A stretch of 20,937 nt of DNA, taken from contig JAJXEL010000018.1 in the NCBI GenBank assembly GCA_021639925.1, positions 1-20,937 on the forward strand. The letters run 5' to 3'. The notes under the pieces were generated by a model. The model was not told the DNA's origin. It did not search any database and was given only the letters and a program-made list of their open reading frames with translations. The position numbers and the translations under genes were made by a program. Of this stretch, positions 1-5,750 are shown piece by piece. Each line of letters starts with the position of its first letter. Position 1 is the first letter of the stretch. Source of the stretch: Alphaproteobacteria bacterium. GTDB taxonomy: Bacteria > Pseudomonadota > Alphaproteobacteria > CAAGCB01 > CAG-977.

Positions 1-9
1 TAATTTAAA

Positions 10-38
10 CCTTTTCTTAGCGAAATACTTTTTATAAT
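10..38 (+). promoter_or_regulatory. Possible promoter of the LytM lipoprotein gene
   Basis: A perfect TATAAT lies at 33-38, about 31 nt before the start codon at 70. No convincing -35 box is visible 16-18 nt upstream; the sequence there is only T-rich. The gene may also be read from a promoter outside the window. Confidence 0.4.
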
Positions 39-69
39 TAAAGCTACTTTATAAAACCGGATCGGAATT

Positions 70-1053
70 ATGAAGCTGAAAAAAAGGACAGGCATATTTT
101 TTCTGCTGACAGCCGTAATGCTGTCCGGCTGTGTTGTCGTACCTTTAAACAGTACGGACGGTTACCGGCGTATCCGGGCTGTAAATTCCAGACAAACAAA
201 CGTTCATGACAGAACGAAATACAGACTGCAAAGCGTTTCGCCTTCATATGTGACGATTAAAAAGGGCGATACGGTTTATTCGTTGTCACGCAGGTATAAT
301 GTGCCGACACGCGCGCTGATCGAAACGAACGGCCTGCGCGCGCCGTTTTTACTGACTCCGGGACAAAGGCTGAAGCTGCCGCCGGCGTCAGTTCATGTCG
401 TACGCAAAGGCGACACGGTATACAGCATTTCCAGACGTTATAATGTGGATATGAGCCTGCTGGCCCGTCAAAATAAAATCAAACCGCCGTATGACATTTA
501 TGAAGGGCAGTTTTTAAAATTGCCGGGATCCATCGTCGAACCGTCAAAAACGCAGGTCGCTGCCAGAAAACCGCCCGAAAAGGCTTCAGCCGGGAAAGCG
601 GCGCCGGCAAAAAAAACAAAAGCGCCGACCAAAAAAAATGCAGTCCGTTTGCCGCCTCCGCCAACCAGGTCGAAGGGCAAATTCGCCTGGCCGGTTGACG
701 GTAAGGTTATGACAAAGTTCGGTTCGGCCGGAGCCGGAAGGCATAATGACGGCATTAATATCCGCATCGCCGAAGGGACTTCTGTGCGGGCGGCTGAAAA
801 CGGCGTTGTGGCTTATGCCGGAAACGAATTAAAAGGGTTCGGCAATCTGCTGTTGATTAAACACGCCGACGGCTGGATTACGGCCTATGCGCATAACAAA
901 CAAATTCTGGTCAAACGCGGTCAGACGGTCAAACGCGGCCAGCCTGTCGCCAAAGCCGGAAAAACGGGAAACGCCAAAGAACCGCAGCTGCATTTTGAAA
1001 TCCGCAAAGGGACAAAAGCGGTTGATCCTTTGGCTTATATGGAAAAAAGATGA
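70..1053 (+). CDS. LysM-LysM-LytM (M23-fold) lipoprotein, probable non-catalytic amidase activator
   Basis: A 327-residue envelope lipoprotein. A type II signal peptide ends in lipobox L18-S-G-C21. Two LysM peptidoglycan-binding domains follow at about 60-104 and 108-152, then a Lys/Pro/Ala-rich linker at 155-200, then an M23/LytM domain at about 204-322. The domain lacks most zinc ligands: the usual HxGxD site reads N226-D-G-I-N230 and the usual HxH reads Q306-L-H308. Only H275 and H308 remain. That resembles the known LytM factors NlpD, EnvC and DipM, which activate cell-wall amidases or bind peptidoglycan without cutting it, so a role in septal cell separation is inferred. The next gene overlaps its stop by 4 nt (ATGA), indicating an operon. 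A GGA-containing Shine-Dalgarno lies just before the ATG. NlpD-like or DipM-like are both possible names. Confidence 0.88.
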   Translation: MKLKKRTGIFFLLTAVMLSGCVVVPLNSTDGYRRIRAVNSRQTNVHDRTKYRLQSVSPSYVTIKKGDTVYSLSRRYNVPTRALIETNGLRAPFLLTPGQRLKLPPASVHVVRKGDTVYSISRRYNVDMSLLARQNKIKPPYDIYEGQFLKLPGSIVEPSKTQVAARKPPEKASAGKAAPAKKTKAPTKKNAVRLPPPPTRSKGKFAWPVDGKVMTKFGSAGAGRHNDGINIRIAEGTSVRAAENGVVAYAGNELKGFGNLLLIKHADGWITAYAHNKQILVKRGQTVKRGQPVAKAGKTGNAKEPQLHFEIRKGTKAVDPLAYMEKR

Positions 1054-1682
1054 TGAAATATTTGACTTTTTTGTTCTTTTTATTCCTGGCCGGCTGCACA
1101 ACCGTACACGAATGGAATTATACGCCTTCGCCGGCAAAAACAGCCAAACCGGAAAGTAAAATTATTTTGCTTCACCCGGATCTGCATGACGCCCGCCCGG
1201 CATATCAAATGCCTGTGGAAGGTACGTTCGCAGGGGCAAAGCTGCGCCCGGTATCTCAATTTGCCCGGGCTGCCGCAGCGGAATTATCCAGTACGGGATA
1301 TTTTCAGGCGGTCAATCATACGGACGACGCGGACTTTTATAATGCCGTACCGGATAATGCCATGATTTTGCAGGGCGAATTAAAACGCGCCGATCTGAAT
1401 CTGTCTGATTACCGGGCCAGCTGGGGGATTATCGGGCTGCCTTTCTGGCTGATCGGGGCGCCTTACGGCAAAACGGAAAATATTTTGGAAATTCATTACC
1501 GTCTGCGCGACAAAACGTCCCGGGTTTTTTTTGAAAAAAACTACGCGGCGAAAAACGGCAGGTATAACGGTTATTATTATCACCCGGTCGAAGCGGAATT
1601 TGAACCGTTGGTCCGGCAAATTTCCCTGGAATTGGCGGAAGATTTAAAAAATTATTTCTCTGAAAACCCTTCGGCCCTGTGA
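1050..1682 (+). CDS. Uncharacterised lipoprotein
   Basis: A 210-residue protein I do not recognise. The N-terminus is a short hydrophobic signal followed by lipobox L13-A-G-C16, so the mature protein should be lipid-anchored at C16. Thr follows Cys rather than Asp, which by the E. coli rule favours the outer membrane. The mature part is mixed alpha/beta in appearance, with an aromatic stretch near residues 170-175 (NGYYYHP) and an amphipathic C-terminal segment around 185-205. The start overlaps the upstream stop as ATGA. A second in-frame ATG at 1053 could equally be used and would leave the lipobox intact. The overlap suggests translational coupling and a shared envelope role with the LytM factor; that role is inference. 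Confidence 0.8.
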   Translation: MMKYLTFLFFLFLAGCTTVHEWNYTPSPAKTAKPESKIILLHPDLHDARPAYQMPVEGTFAGAKLRPVSQFARAAAAELSSTGYFQAVNHTDDADFYNAVPDNAMILQGELKRADLNLSDYRASWGIIGLPFWLIGAPYGKTENILEIHYRLRDKTSRVFFEKNYAAKNGRYNGYYYHPVEAEFEPLVRQISLELAEDLKNYFSENPSAL

Positions 1683-1707
1683 TTTTTATCACTTTGTTTC
1701 CGGTCCG

Positions 1708-1720
1708 GATCATTATGATC
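1708..1720. repeat. Short perfect inverted repeat GATCAT-T-ATGATC
   Basis: A 6-bp inverted repeat around a single T, in the 75-nt gap before the lipoprotein at 1758. An AT-rich TTATAG/TATAGA element at 1733-1739 follows and could be a weak -10. The repeat could be an operator, but the site is short and could be chance. Confidence 0.25.
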
Positions 1721-1757
1721 TTAATCAAACGATTATAGAGTAAAAGAAAGAAAAAAT

Positions 1758-2408
1758 ATGAAGAATGCATTCATTTTAACTATAGCGGCAACTTTAGCCG
1801 GGTGCGGAACGATGAATGTCGGCACGGTGCAAAAAATTTCGTTTTCTACCAATGTAGACGGGGTTGTCATTTATGATCAGGATTATCAAAAAGTCTGTAC
1901 GGCGCCCTGTACGGCCGAACTGCCGCGGCGGGCAAACGAGTTGTTTTTTGTGGCGAAAAAACCGGGATACGTCAACAGGCCGTTCCGGTTGAATGCAAAA
2001 TTTGAAAGCAGCTTTTTCCGTCACTTTTTAACGTCCGGCATAACTTCAATTGTCAGTTCGCCGGCGACGACGACAGACCTGGCTTCCGGCGCGGCATATG
2101 AATACGAACCGAACCATGTTTTTATCAATATGATTAAAACCGGATCAAAGGCCGATATGCAGCAGCAAAAGGAAGAAGTGGATATCCGCCGTTATTTTTT
2201 ATCGAATTATGATGATATCCGGGCTGATGTGGCCAAAGGGCAGGGGGAAAAACTGGATACGTTAAAAGACATGACGCGGACACATGATAATGAAGTGGCT
2301 TATGTACTGGAAAAAAATCCGGGAAAAGAAAAGGCGGCAATCGAATTAATTCGTATTTACCGCAGAAATAAAACAACGACCGTTTTGCAGGATTATGAAA
2401 CCGAATAA
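1758..2408 (+). CDS. Lipoprotein with PEGA-like N-terminal region
   Basis: A 216-residue lipoprotein with lipobox L13-A-G-C16. The mature N-terminus runs through QKISFSTNVDGVVIYD, then a C-T-A-P-C pair of cysteines, then KKPGY, which resembles the beta-rich PEGA pattern of surface proteins. A hydrophobic stretch with the motif ATTTD..SGAAYEY follows around residues 95-115. The last 90 residues are charged and helical-looking. The gene at 2902 is a shorter paralog that shares the lipobox, the ISF strand, the C-x-x-P-C pair and the TTD motif. The two cysteines could form a disulphide in the periplasm. The Shine-Dalgarno is weak and A-rich. Function is unknown; cell-envelope location is the only secure statement. 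Confidence 0.8.
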   Translation: MKNAFILTIAATLAGCGTMNVGTVQKISFSTNVDGVVIYDQDYQKVCTAPCTAELPRRANELFFVAKKPGYVNRPFRLNAKFESSFFRHFLTSGITSIVSSPATTTDLASGAAYEYEPNHVFINMIKTGSKADMQQQKEEVDIRRYFLSNYDDIRADVAKGQGEKLDTLKDMTRTHDNEVAYVLEKNPGKEKAAIELIRIYRRNKTTTVLQDYETE

Positions 2409-2440
2409 AAAAAGCCCCCGGAAATCCGGGGGTTTCTTTT
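2408..2440. terminator. Bidirectional intrinsic terminator
   Basis: A 7-bp GC stem, CCCCCGG (2415-2421) and CCGGGGG (2426-2432), encloses an AAAT loop. It is flanked by an A-run on the left and TTTCTTTT on the right, so it can stop the lipoprotein transcript (plus) and the small ORF transcript (minus), whose stop codon is at 2448. Confidence 0.88.
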
Positions 2441-2447
2441 AGGTAAA

Positions 2448-2525
2448 TTACATACGGACATAAGGGATAAATTCGCCTTCAAACGTAATGTAGGGCAGGA
2501 ATTCACCTTCAAAATCAACTGTCAT
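2448..2525 (-). CDS. 25-residue repeat peptide (two FEGEF[L/I]PY units)
   Basis: A small ORF starts with ATG at 2525-2523 and ends with TAA at 2450-2448. It has an excellent Shine-Dalgarno, GGAGG, 7 nt upstream (2537-2533). After MTVD come two tandem 10-residue units, FEGEFLPYIT and FEGEFIPYVR, then a final Met. The units differ at DNA level mostly by silent changes (GGT/GGC, TTC/TTT, CCC/CCT, TAC/TAT) plus conservative Leu/Ile and Ile/Val, with one radical change, Thr/Arg. That pattern suggests selection on the peptide. Each unit contains E-x3-Y, the spacing cross-linked in the PQQ precursor PqqA, but no maturase is in this window, so this is only an analogy. It has its own likely promoter (2556-2584) and terminator (2408-2440). 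I do not recognise the family. Confidence 0.7.
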   Translation of the reverse strand: MTVDFEGEFLPYITFEGEFIPYVRM

Positions 2526-2555
2526 AAAACAACCTCCACAAAAATTGTTAAGATG

Positions 2556-2584
2556 TTTTTACGTGAAGCGATTAAGAAAATCAA
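2556..2584 (-). promoter_or_regulatory. Promoter for the FEGEF repeat peptide
   Basis: On the minus strand, TTGATT (2584-2579) is followed after 17 nt by TAAAAA (2561-2556), giving a predicted start near 2548 and a leader of about 22 nt. The same TTGATT-17-TAAAAA combination occurs before motA at 14742-14714. Confidence 0.5.
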
Positions 2585-2595
2585 GCTTTTTTTAA

Positions 2596-2624
2596 TTGAT
2601 CATTCGTTTTTTTACAGATATCCT
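2596..2624 (+). promoter_or_regulatory. Promoter for the structured leader RNA
   Basis: TTGATC (2596-2601), a 17-nt spacer and TATCCT (2619-2624) match a sigma70-type promoter moderately well. The predicted start, near 2631, falls at the foot of the first hairpin of the structured region. It lies back to back with the peptide promoter on the other strand. Confidence 0.5.
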
Positions 2625-2786
2625 TTAGTTAGCGGTTTTAAAGTTAAAACCGTCAGAACCCGTGCGGTTCGGGAGCCTGAACAACTCTTATAGATAACGA
2701 TGTTGATATAGCGTCGACAGCTTTTTGTCCGATTGCGGCAAAAGCTTTATATCCCCGATTTTAAAAAGGTCGGGGATCTTTGACGT

Positions 2787-2810
2787 ATGTCCAGAAGCCT
2801 CCGGCTTTAA
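2787..2810 (+). other. Possible 7-codon leader peptide inside the structured RNA
   Basis: ATG at 2787 opens MSRSLRL followed by TAA at 2808-2810. It lies in the hairpin between the two alternative partners of the leader, and a GGGGA run lies 10 nt upstream. Two of seven codons are Arg and two are Leu, which might allow ribosome-dependent attenuation. ORFs this short occur by chance, so support is weak. Confidence 0.2.
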
Positions 2811-2852
2811 AGGTCAAAGGGTCATTTTTATCTATATGATTGTTCAATCCCC

Positions 2853-2884
2853 GACCGCCTTGAAATACAGGCGGTTTTCTTTTG
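2853..2884 (+). terminator. Intrinsic terminator (possible attenuator) before the 2902 lipoprotein
   Basis: A 6-bp stem, CCGCCT (2855-2860) and AGGCGG (2869-2874), with an 8-nt loop is followed by TTTTCTTTT (2875-2883). It ends 18 nt before the start codon at 2902, so transcripts from the 2631 promoter must read through it to express that gene. Confidence 0.75.
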
Positions 2885-2901
2885 TACAGGAGATTGAATA
2901 A

Positions 2902-3246
2902 ATGAAAAAATGCTTTTCATGGACGCTTGTCGCTTTTTTGGCGGGGTGTTCTTCGATTATTAACGGCACAACTCAGGAAATTTCTTTTGCCGGAAACGTT
3001 AAAGGCATAAAAATCAAGCAAAACGGTTTCTTTCTTTGTTCCACACCGTGTTCGGTCAATATGGAACGGTTGAAAAACGGCACCATGATTACCGCGGAAA
3101 AAGAAGGATATGACACTTCGGCCGTGATATTAAAAACAAAACTGTCTTTTTTCTTTTGGGGAAATTTCATTACGGGCGGATTGTTGGGGTCGACAACGGA
3201 CGCCGTTTCCTGCGCGGAAAAAATCGACGCGGAGGAAGAAGAATAA
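2902..3246 (+). CDS. Short lipoprotein, paralog of the one at 1758
   Basis: A 114-residue lipoprotein with lipobox L13-A-G-C16 and a good Shine-Dalgarno (AGGAG, 9 nt before the ATG). It shares with the 1758 lipoprotein the pattern GT.Q.ISF..NV.G, a C-x-x-P-C cysteine pair, a KEGY/KPGY turn and a hydrophobic stretch ending in STTDAVS. Where the longer protein continues with GAAYEY and 100 more residues, this one reads CAEKIDAEEEE and stops. Reading the two other frames across the end does not recover the missing motif, so a simple recent frameshift is not evident. It sits behind a terminator-containing leader (2631-2884), suggesting conditional expression. Function is unknown. Confidence 0.78.
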   Translation: MKKCFSWTLVAFLAGCSSIINGTTQEISFAGNVKGIKIKQNGFFLCSTPCSVNMERLKNGTMITAEKEGYDTSAVILKTKLSFFFWGNFITGGLLGSTTDAVSCAEKIDAEEEE

Positions 3247-3363
3247 AGGTTTTAGCTTCATCGTTGCGTTCCGGCAGGAATTGCTTTAATACTGTCGGCG
3301 GTGTCGGTTAAAACTTTTTCCGGCATTCCCTCCAATCACTTTTTATGAAAGGAGGTGAGACAT

Positions 3364-3453
3364 ATAAAAAAGCGTAAAATTGGCGAGAAAGTTTTTAAAA
3401 TTATCATTTTAGCTTTCTTATTTTTAATAATCTTCGCTAATGAAGCCTGTTAA
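3364..3453 (+). CDS. Tiny single-span membrane peptide with non-ATG start
   Basis: A very strong Shine-Dalgarno, AAAGGAGGTGA (3348-3358), is followed 8 nt after GGAGG by ATA at 3364, then an open frame to TAA at 3451-3453. The product would be 29 residues: a basic head (KKRKIGEK), a hydrophobic helix (VFKIIILAFLFLIIF), then ANEAC, ending in Cys. An in-frame GTG at 3355 is inside the Shine-Dalgarno and would give 32 residues. The context GACATATA is one base from GACATATG, so either a rare ATA start or a mutated start codon is likely. Size and layout recall small membrane toxins and regulatory membrane peptides, but there is no direct evidence for either. A strong hairpin follows at once (3458-3487). 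Confidence 0.5.
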   Translation: MKKRKIGEKVFKIIILAFLFLIIFANEAC

Positions 3454-3457
3454 AAAA

Positions 3458-3495
3458 TTATCCCCCGGTCAGCACACCGGGGGATAAGCCTTTTT
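3458..3495. terminator. Strong bidirectional terminator between the small peptide and recG
   Basis: A perfect 12-bp stem, TTATCCCCCGGT (3458-3469) and ACCGGGGGATAA (3476-3487), has a 6-nt loop. On the minus strand six T residues follow directly, giving a textbook terminator for recG about 95 nt past its stop. On the plus strand TTTTT follows after GCC. Between this site and recG (3496-3581) I see only AT-rich sequence and no gene. Confidence 0.88.
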
Positions 3496-3581
3496 AGACA
3501 TATAATCAAGCGTAATAATATTATACTGTCATATTTTCCTGTGTTTTGCAAGTATCATTTCGTCGGTTGGCCATTATCAAT

Positions 3582-5672
3582 TTATCCGGCCTTTAACGTT
3601 TTAACCGCTTCGTCTTTGCTGAACAGGTACAGCAATAAACGCAAAGCTTTTCCCCGTTCGGAAGCCAGGCTTTCGTCAATGTTCATTATGTATTTGGCGT
3701 CATTGCGCGCCATTGTCAGCAGATCGCGGTCAACAGACAAATCGGCGATTTTAAATTCCTGCAAACCGCTTTGCTTCGTTCCCAGCACTTCGCCGGCGCC
3801 GCGCAAAGTCAGGTCTTCTTCGGCGATTTTAAATCCGTCTTGCGTTTCGCGCATCGCCGTCAGCCGGGCTTTTGCCGTCTGGCTGAGCGGATTGGCATAT
3901 AACAACAAGCAAGTCGACGCTTTTTCTCCGCGCCCGATCCGCCCGCGCAGCTGGTGCAGCTGTGCCAGCCCGAACCGTTCCGCATGTTCTATGACCATCA
4001 CTGTAGCGCTGGGGACGTCAACGCCGACTTCGATAACTGTCGTCGCTACCAGAATATCCAGTTCGGTTCCCGCAAATTTTTGCATGATTTCGTCTTTTTC
4101 CGGGCCTTTCATTTTTCCGTGCACCAATCCGACCCGGCCGGCAAATAACCGGTTTAAATATTCGAAACGTTCCTGCGCGGCGGCCAGGTCGATTTTTTCG
4201 CTTTCTTCAACCAAAGGGCAAACCCAGTAAACTTTACTGCCTTCCGCCAACGTCCTGTTTAAAGCTAAAGCGACTTCGTCCAGACGGGCGGCGGGCAGAA
4301 CCCGCGTCGTAATCGGTTTGCGTCCCGGCGGCAGTTCGTCAATCTGCGATGATTCCATATCCCCGTAATAAGTCAAAGCCAGCGTACGCGGAATAGGGGT
4401 CGCCGTCATTACCAGCATATCGGCCGACCTGCCTTTTTCGGACAGGCTTAAACGCTGGTGAACGCCGAATTTGTGCTGTTCGTCAACGACGGTCAAAGCA
4501 AGGTCTTTAAAAACGACGTCTTCGGAAAACAAAGCGTGCGTGCCGATGATGATTTGCGCTTGCCCCGACGCGATTTGACCCAGCAACTCTTGCCTTTTCT
4601 TCCCTTTGTCCCGGCCGGTCAGCAAAACGGCATGAACGCCCGCCGCCGCCGCGATTTTGCTGACGGAATTAAAATGCTGATTGGCCAGAATGTCCGTCGG
4701 CGCCATCAAAGCCGCCTGCGCGCCGGTTTCAACGGCGTTTAACATCGCAAACAAAGCGACCATCGTTTTACCGGATCCGACGTCGCCCTGGACCAGCCGC
4801 AGCATGCGCAGCGGAGAATCCATATCTTCGTTAATTTCCTTTAATACACGGATTTGCGCGCCTGTTAACGAAAAGGGCAAAGCGTCAAGTACCGCTTTTC
4901 TGATTCGTCCGTCCCCGTGTATGCTGCGTCCCGCGACCCGGCGCATATTGCGGCGTACAAGAGCCAAAGCCAGTTGGTTAGCCAGCAATTCGTCATAGGC
5001 CAGACGCTGTTTGGCAGACTTGATTTTTTGCAGGTCGTCTTCATTTTGCGGGCAATGAATGATTTTCAGGGCGCTTTGAAAATCGGGCCAGCCTTCGCGT
5101 CTGGTCATGGCAGGATCCTGCCAGTCAGGCAAAACCGGCATTTTTTCGATACCGATACGAACGGCTTTGTTTAATATTTTTCCTGACAAGCCCGCCGTCA
5201 AAGGATAAATACATTCGATTTCCGGGATTTTGTTCAATTCCGTTTCGGAAACGATATAATCGGGGTGAAGCATTTGAACCTGCGCGTTTCCTGCGCCGAA
5301 ACGTTCAACTTTGCCGCTGATGAAACGCTTTTCCCCGACAGGCAGAACCTGCGCCGGGTAATTGCCGTAAGCATGAAAAAAAATCACATTAATGATACCG
5401 GTGTCGTCGTGACAGACGACTTTATAGGGGCTTTTGCGCGTCGCAGGGGGATAATGCCTGTCAACGGTGACTTCGATCGTGACGACGCCTGTCTGCGGCG
5501 CGTCGGCTATTTTTGTTTTTAACCGCCGGTCGATAAAGCCCGTCGGCATATGGAACAGTAAATCGACAATCGCCGGTCCGCACAATTTTTCGCACAACAA
5601 CGCCGTTTTTTTACCGATGCCGGGCAGGTTTTCCAACGGGGCGAAAAAGGGAAACAAAATTTCGGGGCGCAT
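3582..5672 (-). CDS. recG: ATP-dependent DNA helicase RecG
   Basis: A 696-residue protein, matching the usual length of RecG, the double-stranded DNA translocase that remodels stalled replication forks and branched recombination intermediates. The N-terminal wedge region with an OB-fold spans about 1-165, starting with a helix-hairpin-like LPGIGKK. The helicase core has Walker A GDVGSGKT (296-303), the DEQH box (397-400), TATPIPRT (423-430), and motif VI QLRGRIGRG (574-582). The C-terminal RecG motif LTLRGAGEVLGTKQSG lies at 621-636. The start ATG is preceded by TAGGAAA. It diverges from mfd with a 78-nt gap. In many alphaproteobacteria, as I recall, a small sdhE-type gene sits between recG and mfd; none is present here. 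All key motifs are intact. Confidence 0.97.
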   Translation of the reverse strand: MRPEILFPFFAPLENLPGIGKKTALLCEKLCGPAIVDLLFHMPTGFIDRRLKTKIADAPQTGVVTIEVTVDRHYPPATRKSPYKVVCHDDTGIINVIFFHAYGNYPAQVLPVGEKRFISGKVERFGAGNAQVQMLHPDYIVSETELNKIPEIECIYPLTAGLSGKILNKAVRIGIEKMPVLPDWQDPAMTRREGWPDFQSALKIIHCPQNEDDLQKIKSAKQRLAYDELLANQLALALVRRNMRRVAGRSIHGDGRIRKAVLDALPFSLTGAQIRVLKEINEDMDSPLRMLRLVQGDVGSGKTMVALFAMLNAVETGAQAALMAPTDILANQHFNSVSKIAAAAGVHAVLLTGRDKGKKRQELLGQIASGQAQIIIGTHALFSEDVVFKDLALTVVDEQHKFGVHQRLSLSEKGRSADMLVMTATPIPRTLALTYYGDMESSQIDELPPGRKPITTRVLPAARLDEVALALNRTLAEGSKVYWVCPLVEESEKIDLAAAQERFEYLNRLFAGRVGLVHGKMKGPEKDEIMQKFAGTELDILVATTVIEVGVDVPSATVMVIEHAERFGLAQLHQLRGRIGRGEKASTCLLLYANPLSQTAKARLTAMRETQDGFKIAEEDLTLRGAGEVLGTKQSGLQEFKIADLSVDRDLLTMARNDAKYIMNIDESLASERGKALRLLLYLFSKDEAVKTLKAG

Positions 5673-5715
5673 CGGTAAATTTCCTAAAAATAAAAGATGA
5701 TTTTCTTTTTTTCCT

Positions 5716-5743
5716 ATTGTATTTATCTTGATTAACGGAGCAA
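5716..5743 (-). promoter_or_regulatory. Possible recG promoter in the recG-mfd divergent gap
   Basis: On the minus strand TTGCTC (5743-5738) and TACAAT (5721-5716) are separated by 16 nt. The -10 matches five of six bases, the -35 only three. The -35 overlaps the mfd ribosome-binding site CGGAG (5736-5740), so recG and mfd expression may interfere. Confidence 0.35.
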
Positions 5744-5750
5744 GTTTAAA

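Larger units (their letters stand above)
2631..2884 (+). ncRNA. Structured leader or small RNA with alternative pairing and terminator
   Basis: About 250 nt without a substantial ORF but with dense complementarity. Hairpins: 2633-2652 (CGGTTTT/AAAACCG); 2656-2670 (GAACC/GGTTC); 2719-2746 (AGCTTTT/AAAAGCT around CCG/CGG); 2751-2777, where ATCCCCGA pairs with TCGGGGAT; 2778-2819 (CTTTGAC/GTCAAAG with AAGCC/GGCTT inside); and the terminator at 2853-2884. The segment GGTCGGGGAT (2768-2777) can instead pair with ATCCCCGACC (2847-2856), a 10-bp helix whose last bases are the foot of the terminator stem. The two states exclude each other, as in attenuators and riboswitches. The lipoprotein at 2902 is directly downstream. 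I match it to no known RNA family. It could instead be a stand-alone small RNA. Confidence 0.55.

Noticed and set aside
2448..2525. PqqA precursor of a PQQ gene cluster
   Set aside because: Only the E-x3-Y spacing fits. The repeat layout differs from PqqA and no pqqB-E gene is in the window, so I kept it as an analogy only.
2631..2884. 6S RNA, tmRNA, RNase P or SRP RNA
   Set aside because: None of their signatures is present: no tRNA-like ends or tag ORF, no RNase P core motif, no GGAAGCAGCC-type SRP loop, and no long central bubble as in 6S RNA.
3190..3290. Frameshift explaining the short lipoprotein paralog
   Set aside because: Reading both other frames past the TTD motif does not give the GAAYEY continuation.
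3247..3344. Small minus-strand ORF MPEKVLTDTADSIKAIPAG
   Set aside because: GGAGG lies only 2 nt before its ATG, too close to work, and no promoter or repeat pattern supports it.
3345..3377. Ten-codon ORF MKGGETYKKA
   Set aside because: It overlaps the strong Shine-Dalgarno in another frame and has no ribosome-binding site of its own.
3541..4230. A 229-codon open frame on the plus strand
   Set aside because: It is antisense to the RecG helicase core, rich in Ser, Arg and Pro, and has no plausible Shine-Dalgarno.
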